A stretch of DNA of 64,000 nucleotides. It comes from Novosphingobium sp. SCN 66-18 (GTDB lineage: Bacteria; Pseudomonadota; Alphaproteobacteria; Sphingomonadales; Sphingomonadaceae). Made by a program: the position numbers and the translations under genes. The stretch covers positions 1-64,000 of the forward strand of contig MEGD01000014.1 in NCBI GenBank assembly GCA_001725355.1, given 5' to 3'. A model generated the notes under the pieces. The model was not told where the DNA came from and ran no database searches. It saw only the letters and a program-made list of their open reading frames with translations. Positions within the stretch are counted from its first letter, which is position 1; every line of letters starts with the position of its first letter. This document shows positions 29,126 to 37,213 of the stretch, piece by piece.

Positions 29126-29755
29126 TCAGAGCAGGCCGCGCGCTTCGAGATCGGCGCGCAGCGCGGCGGCATCATCGCGGAAATGGTGGGTGCGCCAGCC
29201 GAGCGCGTCCGCCGCCGCGATATTCGCGGCGTTGTCGTCGATGAACAGCATCCGCGCGGGTGCGTGGCCGAAACGGCGGGCCGCCAGCGCATAGATCGCC
29301 GCATCGGGCTTGATCAGCTTTTCCACGCCGGAGACCACGATGTCGCGGAAATGGTCGAGCACCGGGAAGGTGGGGCGGAACATCGCCCAGGTATCGGCGC
29401 CGAAATTGGTGATCGAAAACTGCGGTATCCCGCGCGCATCCAGCGCCCGGACCAGTTCGTGCGTGCCCGCGACCGGCCCCGGCACCGCGTCCAGCCAGTT
29501 CGGCGCATAGGCTTCGATCAGGTGGCGATAGGCGGGAAATTCGGCCGAGCGCGCGTCGATCATCTCCGCCAGCGGAACGCCCGCGTCATGCTGGGCGTGC
29601 CATTCCTCGGTCACAACGTTGGCCAGGAACCAGTCCAGTTCGCGCGGATCGGCGATCAGCTTTTCGTAGAGCGAGGCGATTCGCCACTGCACCAGCACGC
29701 GCCCGATGTCCCAGACGACAGCATCGATCTGCTGGCTCACGCTGCGTTCCCGCAA
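29126..29755 (-). CDS. HAD superfamily hydrolase (subfamily IA, YihX-like)
   Basis: A 209-residue cytoplasmic phosphatase or dehalogenase-like protein. Motif I is VVWDIGRVLVQW with the nucleophilic Asp; the usual second Asp is replaced by Gly, as in YihX-type enzymes. Motif II is SITNFG, motif III has the Lys in EKLIKPDAAIY, and motif IV is LFIDDNAANIAAA. The natural substrate is unknown; sugar phosphates are hydrolysed by close relatives. A GTG or ATG a few codons in could also serve as start. Confidence 0.87.
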   Translation of the reverse strand: MRERSVSQQIDAVVWDIGRVLVQWRIASLYEKLIADPRELDWFLANVVTEEWHAQHDAGVPLAEMIDARSAEFPAYRHLIEAYAPNWLDAVPGPVAGTHELVRALDARGIPQFSITNFGADTWAMFRPTFPVLDHFRDIVVSGVEKLIKPDAAIYALAARRFGHAPARMLFIDDNAANIAAADALGWRTHHFRDDAAALRADLEARGLL

Positions 29756-29763
29756 ACAAACGC

Positions 29764-29783
29764 GCCCCCGCGAAGGCGGGGGC
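29764..29783. repeat. REP-like GC hairpin
   Basis: GCCCCCGC and GCGGGGGC form a perfect eight-pair stem around a GAAG tetraloop, just upstream of the HAD gene. It has the same build as the hairpin between groES and groEL (2027-2052). Confidence 0.6.
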
Positions 29784-29815
29784 AGCCTTGCCTCTGCAAG
29801 AGGCGTCGATCAGGA

Positions 29816-29849
29816 CGGAAGCGTTCCGGCAGGTCCGCGAACGCTTCCG
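29816..29849 (-). terminator. Hairpin downstream of rpmJ
   Basis: Eleven-base perfect arms (GGAAGCGTTC with GAACGCTTCC plus a closing C-G pair) surround a 12-base loop, 12 bases after the rpmJ stop on the minus strand. No T run follows, so it may protect the 3' end of the rpmJ mRNA rather than end transcription. Confidence 0.5.
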
Positions 29850-29860
29850 CCAGAGCCGGA

Positions 29861-29986
29861 TCAGCCCTGGCGTGCCTTGAAGCGACGGTTGGTCTTGTTG
29901 ATGACGTAGGTCCGGCCACGGCGGCGGATCACGCGGTTATCCCGGTGGCGGTCCTTGAGCGACTTCAGGCTGTTGCGAATCTTCAT
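29861..29986 (-). CDS. rpmJ: Ribosomal protein L36, zinc-free (C-minus) type
   Basis: This 41-residue basic protein starts [18 protein letters not shown] and ends with [11 protein letters not shown]. It is too short for a 60-residue ORF cut-off but is a textbook L36. It has none of the three Cys and one His of the zinc-ribbon form, so it belongs to the zinc-independent type that is the normal one in many alphaproteobacteria. It stands alone, away from the ribosomal protein operons, between a hydrolase gene and galE. Confidence 0.95.
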   Translation of the reverse strand: MKIRNSLKSLKDRHRDNRVIRRRGRTYVINKTNRRFKARQG

Positions 29987-30058
29987 GACGAATCCCTTTG
30001 CCCGAAGCGACCGGGCTTGAAACTGAAGGCGCGCCGATAAGGGCGGGCCGGGGGAAAG

Positions 30059-31063
30059 TCAACCTTCCCCGCGGATCTCCGTCAGCTTGCGCTCCCACGC
30101 CAGCGCGTGCGTGACGATGGTTTCGAGATCGGCGTATTTCGGCACCCACGGCACCGTCGCCCGGATCCGGCTGTTGTCGGAAATCAGCGAATCGGGATCG
30201 CCGGCGCGGCGATCCTCCAGCTTGCGGACGATGGTGCGGTTGGTGACGCGGTCCACCGCGTCCAGCACTTCCATCACCGAGAAGCCGCGACCGTAGCCGC
30301 AGTTCATCGTCAGCGACCGTTCCGGCTGCTCGATCAGCGCGCCCAGCGCCAGCACGTGCGCTTCGGCCAGGTCCGAGACGTGGATATAGTCGCGCACGCC
30401 CGTGCCGTCGGGCGTGGCATAGTCGGTGCCGAACACCGCCACATGCCCGCGCTTGCCCAGCGCCGCCTCGACCGCGACCTTGATCAGATGCGTCGCCCCG
30501 GCGGTGGACTGCCCGGTGCGCGCCTGCGGATCGGCGCCGGCCACGTTGAAATAGCGCAGCGCACAGAAGTTCAGCGGATGCGCCCGGGCGGTGTCGGCCA
30601 GCATGATCTCGGTCATCAGCTTGGACATGCCATAGGGGTTGATCGGCAGCTTGGGGCTGTCCTCGGTCACCGGCGAAACCTCGGGCACGCCATAGGTCGC
30701 CGCGGTCGAGCTGAAGATGAAGTGGCGGACGCCCCCCTTCACCGCCGATTCGATCAGCGCGCGGCTCTTGGCGGTGTTGTTGTGGTAGTATTTCAGCGGG
30801 TTTTCGACCGATTCGGGCACGATGATCGATCCGGCGAAATGCATCACCGCGCCGATCCCCTGCTCCGCGATGATCCGTGCGAGCAGATCGCCGTCCTCGA
30901 TATCCCCCTGATAGAACGGCACGCCATCGGGAATGGCGAAGCGGAACCCCGTGGTCAGGTTGTCGATCACGCAGACGGGCCACCCCGCGTCCTTGAGCGC
31001 CAGCACGGCATGGCTGCCGATATAGCCTGCGCCACCGGTGACGAGGACGGGTACCTTGGTCAT
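30059..31063 (-). CDS. galE: UDP-glucose 4-epimerase
   Basis: GalE interconverts UDP-glucose and UDP-galactose, for galactose use and for envelope polysaccharide precursors. The 334 residues show the NAD motif VTGGAGYIGSHAVLAL, the catalytic Ser/Tyr/Lys set (FSSTAATYG and YGMSKLMTE), ALRYFNVAGAD and RDYIHVSDLAEAH. No other exopolysaccharide gene is beside it. It is divergent from the secreted DUF4136-like gene pair. Confidence 0.96.
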   Translation of the reverse strand: MTKVPVLVTGGAGYIGSHAVLALKDAGWPVCVIDNLTTGFRFAIPDGVPFYQGDIEDGDLLARIIAEQGIGAVMHFAGSIIVPESVENPLKYYHNNTAKSRALIESAVKGGVRHFIFSSTAATYGVPEVSPVTEDSPKLPINPYGMSKLMTEIMLADTARAHPLNFCALRYFNVAGADPQARTGQSTAGATHLIKVAVEAALGKRGHVAVFGTDYATPDGTGVRDYIHVSDLAEAHVLALGALIEQPERSLTMNCGYGRGFSVMEVLDAVDRVTNRTIVRKLEDRRAGDPDSLISDNSRIRATVPWVPKYADLETIVTHALAWERKLTEIRGEG

Positions 31064-31216
31064 GCGCGAATCACTCCGGAATGCATTGGAAGTCCTGCCT
31101 TAGCAGCAAGATTCGCAGGGAATCATCAAGTAGTGCGTTCAGTCAGGTGAAAGCGCCGGCGTGGCATCGCGCGGGCGGGATCGCCTTCGAAGCCCCTCAC
31201 CGAAAGATCACACGCC

Positions 31217-31963
31217 ATGCCCCGGGTTCGCACAACCTCCGCCCTTTCGCCCCTCCTGATCGCGGCGGCGCTGCTGGCCGGCGCGCCGGCGGCGCTGCAC
31301 GCCCAGCCCTATGGCGGCGGCTGGGGCGGCGGGGGTTGGGGGCGCGATCCGTTCGGGCCGTACGGGGCGAACGGCCGCGACAGCCGGACGGGCAGCGAGC
31401 CATCCAAGAAGGTCGATGTAACCACGTTCCGCGCCGCCGACGCCGGCAGCGCGCTGGGGCAGGGGCCGATCGTGATCGCCGCCGTCGCGCCCGATGGCTA
31501 CGACGGCAGCGAGGACAACGTCGAGCCCGACGCGAAGCTGCCGGTCTATGAGGCGGCGGTGGTCGACCAGCTTGCCGGGCATGGCTACAACACCGCCACG
31601 TCGGGCGCGGACGGCGGGCAGGTGGCGGAAGTGGCGGTCAGTCATTCGGTGGTCCAGCCCGAGGAAGCCCCGCACAAGCCCGTCAGCGGCGCGATGAGCA
31701 CCACCATCAGCAACCGTGGCAGCGGCGTGGGGCTGGCGCTGGCGGTCGATCTGTCCAAGCCGAAGAAGGCGATCATCGGCACGCGGCTGGAAGTGCGCAT
31801 CCGCGACAAGGCGACGCGCCGCGTGCTGTGGGAAGGCCATGCCGAAGGCGTCGCGCGCGAGGGCGAGGCCGGGCTGGACAACACCGCCGTCGCCACGCGG
31901 CTGGCCACCGCGCTGTTCGCGAAGTTCCCCGAAGGCACCGAAGTGGCCGCGCTCCAGCCCTGA
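31217..31963 (+). CDS. Secreted DUF4136-like protein, paralogue 1
   Basis: This 248-residue protein has a cleavable signal peptide (LSPLLIAAALLAGAPAALHAQ) followed by a short Gly/Trp-rich stretch (YGGGWGGGGWGRDPFG). The core, with RLEVRIRDKATRRVLWEGHAEG, is shared with the next gene and with DUF4136 proteins, which are periplasmic or outer-membrane associated and of unknown function. No lipobox is seen. The next gene is a shorter paralogue, so the pair arose by duplication. Confidence 0.7.
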   Translation: MPRVRTTSALSPLLIAAALLAGAPAALHAQPYGGGWGGGGWGRDPFGPYGANGRDSRTGSEPSKKVDVTTFRAADAGSALGQGPIVIAAVAPDGYDGSEDNVEPDAKLPVYEAAVVDQLAGHGYNTATSGADGGQVAEVAVSHSVVQPEEAPHKPVSGAMSTTISNRGSGVGLALAVDLSKPKKAIIGTRLEVRIRDKATRRVLWEGHAEGVAREGEAGLDNTAVATRLATALFAKFPEGTEVAALQP

Positions 31964-32038
31964 TCGGAGCAACCTGCGGTTGCACGGGCACGGATCGCGC
32001 CCATATCGAATAGCGGGACAACGATTGAGGATATGCCG

Positions 32039-32635
32039 ATGCGCCGCCTGCTGATTGCTTCCGCCCTTGTGCTGGCCGCCTTGCCGGCCGCGCCCGGCGT
32101 GGCGCTGGCCGCCCCGGTCGAAGTCACGCGATTCCACACCCCCGAATCGCTGGCGAAGCTGGCGCCGGGCGCGGCGCTGGCGCTGGCGCCGGGCGAAGAC
32201 CCCGCCGGTCTCGAAACCGCGCTGTGGAACGATGCGGTCATGCGCGAAGTGGCGGCCCGTGGCTTCGGCGCGGCGACCGTCGGCGCGGCGGACGCGCTGG
32301 TCGAGGTCCGGGTCGAACGGCGCACCGAGCGGCAGGAACGCCAGCGTGGACCGGTCAGCGTGGGCGTGGGCGGCTCTACCGGCGGCTGGAACAGCGGCGT
32401 GGGCCTGGGCGTCGGCTTCAGCCTGGGTGGCGGATCGCGCGAGTGGACCGATACCCGCCTGTCCGTAACGATCCGCGACCGCGCAACGGGGCAGGCGCTC
32501 TGGGAAGGCCGCGCCGAATCGCGCGACAACGCGAAGAAGAAGGATGCCGACGCGGCCAATGTCGCGCCGCGCCTGGCCCATGCGCTGTTCGCGGACTTCC
32601 CCGGCAAGTCCGGACAGACTATCCAGGTCAAATGA
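32039..32635 (+). CDS. Secreted DUF4136-like protein, paralogue 2
   Basis: A 198-residue secreted protein with signal [24 protein letters not shown]. The DUF4136 pattern is clear: [11 protein letters not shown] near the start, a Gly/Ser-rich loop [17 protein letters not shown], and [21 protein letters not shown] place the start at 32039, where GAGG lies eight bases upstream; an ATG two codons earlier has only two bases of spacing. The stop overlaps the carboxypeptidase start as ATGA. Confidence 0.75.
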   Translation: MRRLLIASALVLAALPAAPGVALAAPVEVTRFHTPESLAKLAPGAALALAPGEDPAGLETALWNDAVMREVAARGFGAATVGAADALVEVRVERRTERQERQRGPVSVGVGGSTGGWNSGVGLGVGFSLGGGSREWTDTRLSVTIRDRATGQALWEGRAESRDNAKKKDADAANVAPRLAHALFADFPGKSGQTIQVK

Positions 32636-33786
32636 CCCAAGCCCCCATCCGGATCGACGCCGCGTTCGACAGCGGCAACATTGACGTTCTCTCCATCGAC
32701 GGAACCGCCGCCAGGCTGGCGATCCGGCGCGACCACCAGTCCGAATTCGCCCAGTGGTTCCACTTCCGCGTGGCCGGCGCGGCGGGGCGCGAACTGACGT
32801 TGGCGATCACCGGGCTTGGCCAGTCCGCCTATCCGGGCGGCTGGCCCGATTACAACGCCTGCGTCTCGGAAGACCGCGAATACTGGGGCCGCGCCGCGTC
32901 GACCTATGACCCGGCGGTGGACGGCGGCACGCTGACGATCCGTCATACCCCCGCCGCCGACATTGCCTGGTTCGCCTATTTCGCGCCCTATTCGATGGAG
33001 CGGCATCACGATCTCGTCGCCGCGGCGGCGGCAAGCGAGGGCGTATCCCACCGCACGCTGGGCACCACGCTGGACGGCCAGCCGATCGACCTGCTGGAGC
33101 TGGGCGACGGCGAAACCCAGGTCTGGCTCTATGCCCGCCAGCATCCGGGCGAGAGCATGGCCGAATGGTGGATGGAAGGCGCGCTCGACCTGCTGACCGA
33201 TCCCGCCGATCCGCACGGGCGCAAACTGCGCCAGCTCTGCCGCTTCCACATCGTGCCCAACATGAACCCCGATGGATCGCGGCGCGGCCATCTGCGCACC
33301 AACGCGGCGGGCGTGAACCTGAACCGCGAATGGGATGCGCCGTCGGCCGAACGCTCGCCCGAAGTGCTGTGCGTGCGCGACGCGATGGACGAAACCGGCG
33401 TCCACTTCGCCATCGACGTCCACGGCGACGAGGCGATTCCGGCGGTGTTCATCGCCGGCTTCGAAGGGATCCCTTCCTGGACCGAACAGCAGGGCGCGGA
33501 TTATCTGCGCTACCGCGCGATCCTCGAACGGCGGACGCCTGATTTCCAGACGCGGCGCGGCTATCCGGTGGCCCCGGCCGGCAAGGCCAACCTCTCGATG
33601 TCGACCAACCAGCTCGCCGAACGCTTCGGGGCGAGCCACGGCTGCGTCTCGATGACGCTGGAAATGCCGTTCAAGGACAACGCCGATCTGCCCGATCCGG
33701 CGCAGGGCTGGAGCCCGGAGCGCAGCAAGCTGCTGGGCCGCGAATGCCTGGCGGCGCTGCTGGAGTTCCTGCTGACGCGCACGTAA
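32632..33786 (+). CDS. M14 family zinc carboxypeptidase, cytosolic carboxypeptidase (CCP)-like
   Basis: This 384-residue metallopeptidase resembles the CCP/AGBL group. An N-terminal beta domain ([19 protein letters not shown]) precedes the catalytic domain. Zinc ligands are in [12 protein letters not shown] (His and Glu) and [12 protein letters not shown] (His). The arginine region [15 protein letters not shown] and the catalytic Glu in [11 protein letters not shown] are also there. CCP relatives trim C-terminal glutamate or other residues from proteins. The start at 32632 is coupled to the DUF4136-like gene by ATGA. The bacterial substrate is unknown. Confidence 0.9.
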   Translation: MTQAPIRIDAAFDSGNIDVLSIDGTAARLAIRRDHQSEFAQWFHFRVAGAAGRELTLAITGLGQSAYPGGWPDYNACVSEDREYWGRAASTYDPAVDGGTLTIRHTPAADIAWFAYFAPYSMERHHDLVAAAAASEGVSHRTLGTTLDGQPIDLLELGDGETQVWLYARQHPGESMAEWWMEGALDLLTDPADPHGRKLRQLCRFHIVPNMNPDGSRRGHLRTNAAGVNLNREWDAPSAERSPEVLCVRDAMDETGVHFAIDVHGDEAIPAVFIAGFEGIPSWTEQQGADYLRYRAILERRTPDFQTRRGYPVAPAGKANLSMSTNQLAERFGASHGCVSMTLEMPFKDNADLPDPAQGWSPERSKLLGRECLAALLEFLLTRT

Positions 33787-33803
33787 CCGCGCCTAGGACC
33801 GTG

Positions 33804-33819
33804 TTTACAGCTTGTTAAC
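33804..33819. promoter_or_regulatory. Near-consensus CtrA box
   Basis: TTTA, seven bases (CAGCTTG), TTAAC. The CtrA consensus of alphaproteobacteria is TTAA-N7-TTAAC, so this matches at eight of nine defined positions. It lies 24 bases before the 43-codon membrane ORF, in the most AT-rich short segment of the area. One match alone can occur by chance. Confidence 0.35.
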
Positions 33820-33842
33820 CCGGCGCGGGGCATGATCGAGCA

Positions 33843-33974
33843 ATGTCCCGCGCTATTGCCTCGATCAAGACGGCCTCGATCACGACCGCCCCGCTGGTCG
33901 AGGGGCTGCGCGCGGTGATCGTGCTCGGCTGCGCGCTGGCGCTGATCCTCGCCGGACGCGCCCTGCCGTTCTGA
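33843..33974 (+). CDS. Putative 43-residue single-span membrane protein
   Basis: This short ORF was found by reading the gap between the carboxypeptidase and arsC. It starts MSRAIASIKTASITTAPLVE and ends with one strong TM helix (AVIVLGCALALILAGRALPF). The ribosome binding site is weak (GAG four to five bases before the ATG). A CtrA-like box lies just upstream. The basic, amphipathic N-terminus and single helix fit a small membrane regulator or toxin-like peptide, but I recognise no family. Confidence 0.45.
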   Translation: MSRAIASIKTASITTAPLVEGLRAVIVLGCALALILAGRALPF

Positions 33975-33980
33975 GGCGGC

Positions 33981-34322
33981 TCAGAGGATTTCCTGCACCT
34001 TTTCCTTGGGCCGGCACAGCCGCACGCCCTTGTCGGTTTCCACCAGCGGCCGTTCGATCAGCTTCGGTTCCGCCGCCATCGCCGCGAGCACGGTGGCGTC
34101 ATCGGCCGTGGGCAGACCGCGTTCCTCGGCATCGGTGCCCCGTAGGCGCAGGCCCTGCTGCGGGGTGATCCCGGCGTCGCGATAGAGCTGCGCCAGCTTT
34201 TCGGCGCTGGGCGGCGTCTTCAGGTATTCGATCACGGTCACGTCCGCGCCCGCTTCGTGCAACATCGCCAGCGTGTTGCGCGATGTGCCGCAGTTGGGAT
34301 TGTGCCAGATCGTCGCCTTCAT
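33981..34322 (-). CDS. arsC: ArsC family arsenate reductase (glutaredoxin type)
   Basis: A 113-residue thioredoxin-fold reductase. It has the active-site Cys in NPNCGTSRNTLAML, the LRGTD arginine and LIERPLVET followed by GVRLCRPKEKV. Glutaredoxin-coupled ArsC reduces arsenate to arsenite. The arginine triad of the E. coli enzyme seems at least partly kept. No arsB, arsR or acr3 gene is nearby, so the protein could also belong to the related YffB/Spx-like reductases of unknown substrate. It lies behind the [2Fe-2S] protein gene. Confidence 0.85.
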   Translation of the reverse strand: MKATIWHNPNCGTSRNTLAMLHEAGADVTVIEYLKTPPSAEKLAQLYRDAGITPQQGLRLRGTDAEERGLPTADDATVLAAMAAEPKLIERPLVETDKGVRLCRPKEKVQEIL

Positions 34323-34377
34323 CGCCGGGTCTCCTGTGTTGCCGTCCCGCTAGCGCAGCCCGCGCGCGAGGGGAAGA

Positions 34378-34887
34378 TCAAAGCCCCGGCGTGGTCGCGG
34401 TCGCCGGCACGGGCAGCGGCGGCAGCGTTTCGGCGTGCCGCAGGGCGCGGCCGGCGCGCTGGATCGCGCGGACCAGGCGCGGATAGACGCCGCAACGGCA
34501 GATATTGGTGATCGCGGCGGTGATGTCCTGTTCGGTTGGATCGCCGTTGTGCGCCAGCAGGGCGGCGGCGGCCATGACCAGGCCGGGCGTGCAGAACCCG
34601 CACTGGATCGCCTGTTCGGCCACCAGCGCCTGTTGCACGGGATGGTTGCGATCAGGGGCCAGCCCCTCGATGGTCGTCACGCTGCGGCCCTCCGCCTCGC
34701 CCAGCGACAGCGTGCACGATGGCATCGCCTGCCCGTCGACGATCACCATGCACGCGCCGCATTCGCCGGTGCCACAACCATATTTGGTGCCGGTCAGGTT
34801 CGCCGCGTCGCGCAGCGCCCACAGCAGCGGGGTATCCGGTTCCAGCCGGAATTCCATCGGCTGGTTGTTGACGGTCAGGCGGGCCAT
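34378..34887 (-). CDS. [2Fe-2S] small subunit of a xanthine dehydrogenase family oxidase (IorA-like)
   Basis: This 169-residue electron-transfer subunit matches isoquinoline 1-oxidoreductase alpha and related small subunits. The plant-type cluster ligands are in YGCGTGECGACMV plus SCTLS. The second cluster domain has QCGFCTPGLVMAA and NICRCGVYPRLVRAI. It normally works with a molybdopterin large subunit, and none is found anywhere in this window. It sits between a class II aldolase gene and arsC, all on the minus strand with gaps of 32 and 55 bases. Confidence 0.92.
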   Translation of the reverse strand: MARLTVNNQPMEFRLEPDTPLLWALRDAANLTGTKYGCGTGECGACMVIVDGQAMPSCTLSLGEAEGRSVTTIEGLAPDRNHPVQQALVAEQAIQCGFCTPGLVMAAAALLAHNGDPTEQDITAAITNICRCGVYPRLVRAIQRAGRALRHAETLPPLPVPATATTPGL

Positions 34888-34919
34888 TGCCGTGCCCTAG
34901 CCCACCTTTCCGCCGCGCT

Positions 34920-35693
34920 TCAATCCCGCCAGGACCGGTCGATCTTGTCGATGCGCCGCACCCAGGCGTTGAAATCGCCCACGCCGGCCCCGCCGCCCGG
35001 CGGCGTCGCTTCGCGCAGGTCGCGCTGGTGGACCGCGATGATGCCTTCGGAAACCAGGATCGGCTTGCGCCCCATCGACAGCGTAGCCATCTGGATTTCG
35101 CAGGCGCGCTGAAGGCTCCATTGCTGGATGAACATCGCCTGGAGCGTGGGCGCCAGCACCACCGGGCCGTGGTTGCGCAGCATCAGGATGTTCTTGTCGG
35201 CCAGGTTCGCCAGCAGACGCTCGCCCTCTTCAGCGCGCACGGTGATGCCTTCGAAATCATGATAGGCGAGGCGCCCGGCGAAGTTGCAGGCGTAGAAGTT
35301 GATCGGCATCAGCCCTTCCTCAAGGCTGCACACCGCCATCGTCGCCGTGGTGTGGACGTGGCAGATGGCGTGCGCCCAGCCCAGATGCCGGTGGAAATAG
35401 CCGTGCTGGGTGAAGCCCGCCTTGTTCACCGCATGCGGACTGCCGTCCAGCTTGTTGCCGTCGATGTCGATCTTGACGAGGTTGGACGCGCAGACTTCGG
35501 AATAGAGCAGGCCGAAGGGGTTGATGAGGAACGCGTTGTCCTCCCCCGGCACGCGCACGGAAATGTGGTTGTAGACCGATTCCGACCAGCCGAGCAGATC
35601 GAAGATGCGGTAGCACGCCGCCAGTTCCTGCCGGGCCTGCCATTCGGCATCGCTGCATTCGATATTCGGGCGCATCTGCGTGGCCATGGTCAT
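34920..35693 (-). CDS. Class II aldolase/adducin family protein
   Basis: A 257-residue protein of the zinc aldolase/adducin fold (fuculose-phosphate aldolase-like). The zinc-binding histidines are visible in HVHTTATMAVCS and MLRNHGPVVL, and SESVYNHISVRVPG and FLINPFGLLYSEV are family motifs. Two starts are close: ATG at 35693 (GGAG four bases before) and ATG at 35687. Members act on sugars, small hydroxyacids or as decarboxylases; the substrate here is not known. It is divergent from the 2OG-Fe dioxygenase gene. Confidence 0.9.
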   Translation of the reverse strand: MTMATQMRPNIECSDAEWQARQELAACYRIFDLLGWSESVYNHISVRVPGEDNAFLINPFGLLYSEVCASNLVKIDIDGNKLDGSPHAVNKAGFTQHGYFHRHLGWAHAICHVHTTATMAVCSLEEGLMPINFYACNFAGRLAYHDFEGITVRAEEGERLLANLADKNILMLRNHGPVVLAPTLQAMFIQQWSLQRACEIQMATLSMGRKPILVSEGIIAVHQRDLREATPPGGGAGVGDFNAWVRRIDKIDRSWRD

Positions 35694-35864
35694 CGCTCTC
35701 CGATCGGTTTCTTGTCGCGACCTTATCGCACGATTCGGAGGCGAGCAATCGGATGAGGGCCTCATTCCCGCCTTGGTGGCGCGCTAGGGCACGGAACCGG
35801 CCGCCGGCGGGGTAGGCATCCTGCCCAAGGATTCCCATATCGCGGCCGTACCCAAGGAAAGGCC

Positions 35865-36590
35865 ATGGACTCGACATCGCCAGTCTGCACGCTCGCCGAA
35901 GAACGGCGGGAAACCGGTGGCCTGCTGCCGCTGGAAAATGCACTCGCGCGCGATGGCTATGCGATCGCGCGCGGGGCGCCGTTCCCGCCCGATTTCACGG
36001 AGTTCTGGAACGACCTGCCGCTCGACACCTTCATGGCCGATGGCGGCCGTTACCGCCGGCGGCGCTACGCGACGTTTGCTCTGGAAGCCGGCACGATCAC
36101 GCCGCGCCCGGCCGAACCGCATTACCAGAGCCTGGCCTACAACCCGCTCAACGGCGGAATCGCGCGCCATTTCGCGCCCTTCGCGCCGGACGCCGCCGCG
36201 CACCCGCGCCTGCTGGGCCTGCTGCGCGATGCCGAGGCGCTGTTCGCGCGGTCCGCGCCGGGGGCGCGCTGGCATGTCGAGGCGCACCAGTTCCGCATCC
36301 TGGCGGGAAGCGGAAACGCCGGCCAGCCGACGCCCGAGGGGCTGCATCGCGACGGGGTGGACCGGGTGCTGGTGCAACTGGTGGCGCGGCAGAACGTGGC
36401 CGGCGGCGTCACCCGCATCACCGACCTGGAGGGCGGGACGCTGAACCGGACCACGCTGACCATGCCCGGCGATCTCTATGTGCTCGACGACCGGCGCGTG
36501 ATGCACGAGGTTTCGCCGGTGCGGCCCGCAGATCCCGCGCGGCCGGGCTGGCGCGACGTGCTGGTGGTCACGTTCCGTCGGCGGGATTGA
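35865..36590 (+). CDS. 2-oxoglutarate/Fe(II) dioxygenase family protein (PF10014-like)
   Basis: This 241-residue protein resembles the 2OG-Fe dioxygenase family that contains L-isoleucine 4-hydroxylase and related free amino acid hydroxylases. The iron motif appears as HRDGVDRV (H-x-D) with the distal His in VMHEVSPV. RYRRRRYATF near residue 60 and QSLAYNPLNGG are family marks. AAGGAAAGG lies just before the ATG. Its 3' end overlaps the convergent Lrp/AsnC regulator by 23 bases. A role in hydroxylating an amino acid sensed by that regulator is a reasonable guess. Confidence 0.85.
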   Translation: MDSTSPVCTLAEERRETGGLLPLENALARDGYAIARGAPFPPDFTEFWNDLPLDTFMADGGRYRRRRYATFALEAGTITPRPAEPHYQSLAYNPLNGGIARHFAPFAPDAAAHPRLLGLLRDAEALFARSAPGARWHVEAHQFRILAGSGNAGQPTPEGLHRDGVDRVLVQLVARQNVAGGVTRITDLEGGTLNRTTLTMPGDLYVLDDRRVMHEVSPVRPADPARPGWRDVLVVTFRRRD

Positions 36591-37113
36591 CCGCGCCGGC
36601 GAAGCCCAGCGGCAGCGCGGTGGTGCTTTTCACGTCCTCCAGGATGATGCTGGAACGCGCGGTCGCCACTTCGGGGGACCCGAGAATCTGCCGCGTGAGC
36701 AGATGGTTGAACGAGGCGAGATCGCGCGTGGCGACCTTCAGGATCATGTCGGCCTCGCCGGTCAGCTTCTGGCATTCCAGCACTTCGTCCAGCTCCAGCA
36801 CCCGCGCGCGGAACGCCTCGGCCGCGGCGATCCCGTGGCTGTTCATGGTGAGCAGGATATAGGCGGAAATGCCCACCCCCAGCCGCCCGGCATCGAGCGC
36901 GGCATGGACCCCGCGAATATAGCCCGCCTTGCGCAGCTGCTGCATCCGGCGCGAGCATTGCGACGCGGAGAGATGGACCGCCTGGCTCATCTCCACCGGG
37001 CCGATATCCCCCTTCTGCTGGAGGATCGCGAGAATCTTGAGATCGAAACGGTCGAGCAAGGGCAAGTTCCTGTTGGCATGGATGGTGCCTAAATCTGCCT
37101 TATAGCGCATCAT
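36568..37113 (-). CDS. Lrp/AsnC family transcriptional regulator
   Basis: This amino-acid-responsive regulator has an N-terminal helix-turn-helix (DRFDLKILAILQ, VEMSQAVHLSASQCSRRM) and a C-terminal RAM/AsnC ligand domain (VLECQKLTGEADMILKVAT). Two starts are possible. The ATGATG at 37113 gives 181 residues without a clear ribosome binding site. The TTG at 37059 has AGGAA seven bases upstream and gives the usual Lrp start LLDRFDLKIL. It is divergent from hppD, so it most likely controls tyrosine breakdown. Confidence 0.9.
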   Translation of the reverse strand: MMRYKADLGTIHANRNLPLLDRFDLKILAILQQKGDIGPVEMSQAVHLSASQCSRRMQQLRKAGYIRGVHAALDAGRLGVGISAYILLTMNSHGIAAAEAFRARVLELDEVLECQKLTGEADMILKVATRDLASFNHLLTRQILGSPEVATARSSIILEDVKSTTALPLGFAGAVNPADGT

Positions 37114-37115
37114 CC

Positions 37116-37150
37116 GTGCATTTCACTTCTGAAAACGCGCAAGAATGCAC
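37116..37150. promoter_or_regulatory. Inverted repeat in the lrp-hppD interval
   Basis: GTGCATT and AATGCAC are perfect complements separated by 21 bases; a further copy, AATGCAT, lies at 37194-37200. The spacing between centres is 28 bases. Lrp-type proteins bind several loosely conserved inverted sites, so this is a candidate operator for the divergent regulator. Confidence 0.5.
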
Positions 37151-37213
37151 GCCCTTTGAGCGCGATAGGCACTAGACTGTGCGTCACATTCTCAATGCAT
37201 GCTGGGGAGAGCC

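Noticed and set aside
33981..34322. Part of an ars resistance operon
   Set aside because: No arsR, arsB, acr3 or arsH gene is adjacent, so arsenic resistance cannot be claimed from this gene alone.
34378..34887. Complete xanthine dehydrogenase-type oxidase
   Set aside because: Only the [2Fe-2S] subunit is present; no molybdopterin or FAD subunit gene lies nearby.
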